A program made the translations under genes and the position numbers. Source: Methylophilaceae bacterium (GTDB taxonomy: Bacteria; Pseudomonadota; Gammaproteobacteria; Burkholderiales; Methylophilaceae). Taken from it: a stretch of 7,911 nucleotides of DNA. Of this stretch, positions 5,957 to 7,911 are shown in pieces. The notes below the pieces were generated by a model. The model worked only from the letters and a program-made list of their open reading frames with translations. It was not told the origin of the DNA and did not search any database. Each line of letters starts with the position of its first letter. The stretch's first letter is position 1. The DNA lies in contig RHAY01000031.1 in assembly GCA_010031285.1 (NCBI GenBank), positions 1-7,911 of the forward strand, in the 5' to 3' direction.

Positions 5957-6116
5957 ACAAACCTTCCTTATCAATATAATTCAAAGGGATTATAACTTTT
6001 AGATTTTATCTAAGATAGAACTTCATTAAGAAAGATAGGTCAGACCCATGATAAAATAACGACTTTTCTGAGATAAGAATCTCTAATCATTTTAAATACA
6101 TAGCGGAAATATAGAC
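5957..6116. promoter_or_regulatory. Divergent regulatory region between iscX and glyA
   Basis: This 160-base AT-rich region must drive iscX leftward and glyA rightward. For iscX, TATAAT is read on the minus strand at 5989-5994, about 33 bases before its ATG, with only a weak -35. For glyA I find no clear promoter; TAAAAT at 6052-6057 after TGA is a possible extended -10. Several small symmetric elements lie between: TTAGAT-TTT-ATCTAA (5999-6013), TATCT-A-AGATA (6007-6017), a direct repeat AAGATAG at 6012-6018 and 6032-6038 (20 bases apart), GGTC-A-GACC (6038-6046) and GAGAT-AAGA-ATCTC (6070-6083). GGAA at 6105-6108 is the likely glyA ribosome binding site, 8 bases from the ATG. I recognise no known riboswitch. 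Confidence 0.5.
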
Positions 6117-7364
6117 ATGTTTAGCAAAGCTCAAAAATTAAGTATTGTGGATCCAGAAATTGCACTTCAAGTCACTCATGAAGTGAAGCGACAAGAAGAT
6201 CATATAGAGCTAATTGCGTCCGAAAACTATACAAGTCCAGCTGTGATGGAAGCTCAGGGCTCCCAGCTTACAAACAAATATGCAGAAGGCTATATTGGAA
6301 AGCGTTTTTATGGTGGTTGTGAGTTTGTAGATAATGTTGAACAAATTGCAATTGATCGATTAAAGAAATTATATGGCGCTGAATATGTGAATGTGCAACC
6401 GCATTCAGGCAGCCAAGCAAATCAAGCCGTATATTTTTCAATACTGAAACCCGGCGATACGATTATGGGTATGAATTTAGGACATGGCGGTCATTTAACT
6501 CACGGTTCACCTGCAAATCTATCAGGCAAACTCTTTAATATTGTGCCTTATGGACTTAATGCAAATGAAGAGATCGATTACGATGAAATGGAAAAGCTCG
6601 CGATCGAATCAAAACCTAAACTCATTATCGGTGGTGCTTCAGCTTATGCGTTGCGTTTCGATTGGGAACGTATGTCCCAAATTGCAAAAAAAGTAGGTGC
6701 TTATTTCATGGTAGATATGGCGCACTACTCAGGATTAATTGCTGCAGGTGTTTATCCGAACCCTGTTCCCTTTGCAGATTTTGTAACATCAACCACACAT
6801 AAAACTTTAAGAGGCCCTCGTGGCGGTATCATTTTGGCGAAAGCTGAATTCGAAAAAAGTATTAATAGTTTTGTATTCCCTGGAGTTCAAGGGGGACCTT
6901 TAATGCATGTGATTGCAGCAAAAGCCGTTGCTTTTCTGGAAGCACTGAAACCTGAATTTAAAGCCTATCAAACACAGGTTATTAAGAATGCACAAACTAT
7001 GGCTGAGTCATTAAGTAAGCGCGGTGTCCGCATTATTTCTGGTCGCACGGAATCGCATGTGTTTTTAGTGGATTTAAGACCTAAAGGACTCACGGGAAAA
7101 GTGGCGGATGTACTTTTAGGTCAGGCTCATATCACAGTTAATAAAAATTCAATTCCAAATGATCCAGAAAGTCCTTTTGTGACTTCAGGTATTCGTATCG
7201 GATCGCCCGCCATTACGACACGGGGCTTCAAAGAAAAAGAAGCTGACATGGTGGCACAAATGATTGCTGACATTCTTGATCACCCTCATGATGAAAAAGT
7301 GATTAATGAAACTAAAGCTAAGGTTGTTGCTTTAACCACTCAGTTCCCTGTCTACGGGTCCTAA
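6117..7364 (+). CDS. glyA: Serine hydroxymethyltransferase
   Basis: This cytoplasmic PLP enzyme interconverts serine plus tetrahydrofolate with glycine plus 5,10-methylenetetrahydrofolate, the main source of one-carbon units for purines, thymidylate and methionine. At 415 residues it has the usual bacterial length. Family landmarks in order: ELIASENYTS (31-40), NKYAEGYIGKRFYGGCEFVD (53-72), the phosphate-binding PHSGSQAN (95-102), HLTHGSP (126-132), VDMAHYSGLIAAGVYPNP (199-216) with D200 and H203, and TSTTHKTLRGPRGG (224-237), where K229 is the Schiff-base lysine at the same number as in E. coli. The substrate carboxylate arginine lies in SGIRIGSPAITTRG (357-370). All expected residues are present. 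The ATG at 6117 gives the standard N terminus. nrdR follows after 20 bases without a terminator, so glyA probably leads the operon. Confidence 0.97.
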   Translation: MFSKAQKLSIVDPEIALQVTHEVKRQEDHIELIASENYTSPAVMEAQGSQLTNKYAEGYIGKRFYGGCEFVDNVEQIAIDRLKKLYGAEYVNVQPHSGSQANQAVYFSILKPGDTIMGMNLGHGGHLTHGSPANLSGKLFNIVPYGLNANEEIDYDEMEKLAIESKPKLIIGGASAYALRFDWERMSQIAKKVGAYFMVDMAHYSGLIAAGVYPNPVPFADFVTSTTHKTLRGPRGGIILAKAEFEKSINSFVFPGVQGGPLMHVIAAKAVAFLEALKPEFKAYQTQVIKNAQTMAESLSKRGVRIISGRTESHVFLVDLRPKGLTGKVADVLLGQAHITVNKNSIPNDPESPFVTSGIRIGSPAITTRGFKEKEADMVAQMIADILDHPHDEKVINETKAKVVALTTQFPVYGS

Positions 7365-7384
7365 TTTAGATTTAAATACCTCAA

Positions 7385-7831
7385 GTGAAATGCCCATTCT
7401 GCGGAACTGATGATACTCAAGTCGTTGACTCAAGAGTGAATGATGAGGGAAATTCAATTCGCCGTCGTCGTCGCTGTTCAGAATGCGATAAACGTTTTAC
7501 GACATATGAATCAGTTGAACTTACACTCCCTCAAGTGGTGAAGCAAAATGGCAAACGGGAAGACTTTAGTCGTAACAAACTTCACCAATCATTAAGTCGC
7601 GCGCTTCATAAACGTCCTGTGCCTGTTGAATATATAGATCAAGCGATTGAACGAATCATTCAAAAAGTCCTAGCGTATGGCGAGAAAGAAATTACTGCAC
7701 GCGAGTTAGGTGAAAATGTCATGCACGAATTAAAAAAAATGGATAAGGTGGCATATATTCGTTTTGCTTCCGTTTACAGAAGTTTTTCAGATGTGGAAGA
7801 CTTTCATGATGTTATTCGCGACCTTGATTAA
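7385..7831 (+). CDS. nrdR: Transcriptional repressor NrdR
   Basis: NrdR (148 residues, normal length) is an ATP/dATP-sensing repressor that binds NrdR boxes ahead of ribonucleotide reductase operons. The N-terminal zinc ribbon is complete: C3-x2-C6 (MKCPFCG) and C31-x2-C34 (RRRRCSEC), with the basic DNA-contacting stretch IRRRRR between them. The ATP-cone domain runs from about residue 48 to 138, with VVKQNGKREDFSRNKL (51-66) and DKVAYIRFASVYRSF (120-134). The start is GTG at 7385, fixed by the invariant MKCPFCG; no Shine-Dalgarno sequence is visible in the 20-base gap after glyA, so translation may depend on ribosomes ending glyA. The reductase genes it would control are not in this window. 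The stop TAA abuts the next ATG. The order glyA-nrdR-ribD is familiar from betaproteobacteria. Confidence 0.96.
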   Translation: MKCPFCGTDDTQVVDSRVNDEGNSIRRRRRCSECDKRFTTYESVELTLPQVVKQNGKREDFSRNKLHQSLSRALHKRPVPVEYIDQAIERIIQKVLAYGEKEITARELGENVMHELKKMDKVAYIRFASVYRSFSDVEDFHDVIRDLD

Positions 7832-7911
7832 ATGAATTTTCGTTCACCTCAATTTTTCATGAGTGAAGCTTTGAGGCTTGCAGAAAAAGCTTTATTCACA
7901 ACATCACCCAA
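7832..7911 (+). CDS. ribD: Riboflavin biosynthesis deaminase/reductase RibD, N-terminal start only
   Basis: The first 26 full codons are in the window and the gene continues past its end. The peptide runs MNFRSPQFFMSEALRLAEKA and then LFTTSP, which matches the RibD start in which a methionine plus ALRLA-type helix leads into a T-x-P-N-P motif of the deaminase domain. RibD carries out the second and third steps of riboflavin synthesis: deamination of the pyrimidine, then reduction of the ribosyl chain. The ATG at 7832 directly follows the nrdR stop (TAAATG), implying translational coupling; the ATG at 7859 is an alternative nearer the family N terminus but has no better ribosome binding site. 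The identification rests on a short match plus the glyA-nrdR-ribD context. Confidence 0.82.
   Translation, partial: MNFRSPQFFMSEALRLAEKALFTTSP

Noticed and set aside
5957..6116. Riboswitch in the glyA leader
   Set aside because: Only short 5-6 bp stems are visible and none resembles a glycine, THF or SAM aptamer core; there is also no terminator-antiterminator arrangement.

Overview
This is an AT-rich stretch of a bacterial chromosome that reads as ordinary core and near-core genome, not as a mobile island. The gene set (YgiQ, IscX, an AlgC-type phosphomannomutase, and glyA-nrdR-ribD in a row) points to a proteobacterium, most likely a betaproteobacterium. The low GC would fit a Methylophilaceae-like lineage, but that placement is inference from gene order and protein resemblance; no marker gene in the window proves it. 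There are no rRNA or tRNA genes, insertion sequences, CRISPR arrays or phage genes that I can see, and no gene-free stretch longer than about 160 bases.

Layout. At 1-472 (+) lies the C-terminal part of a CorA-family metal channel that begins outside the window. It ends in a hairpin that also terminates the opposing minus-strand genes. The minus-strand block 498-3548 reads, in transcription order: ygiQ (radical SAM, interrupted near 1780), a small secreted cysteine-containing protein of unknown function (958-1350), and a secreted MORN-variant repeat protein (498-953). An 85-base divergent region with a perfect 12-bp palindrome separates ygiQ from a TSUP (TauE/SafE) membrane transporter (3634-4377, +). 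That gene converges on a minus-strand pair, iscX then phosphomannomutase (5956 down to 4382). A 160-base divergent region full of short repeats then leads to glyA-nrdR-ribD on the plus strand; ribD runs off the window end.

How the genes fit together. glyA (one-carbon units from serine), nrdR (repressor of ribonucleotide reductase genes) and ribD (riboflavin synthesis) form a tight operon, with nrdR and ribD abutting as TAAATG. iscX and the phosphomannomutase are separated by 3 bases and probably co-transcribed, which is an unusual place for iscX. The two small secreted proteins are separated by 4 bases and probably form a unit.

Main points of interest: ygiQ is split by what looks like a 19-base deletion between two similar short sequences; the CorA protein has Gly-Met-Ser where the family normally has Gly-Met-Asn; iscX is detached from the isc genes; and an uncharacterised pair of secreted proteins sits downstream of ygiQ. 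I do not see a convincing new multi-gene system.
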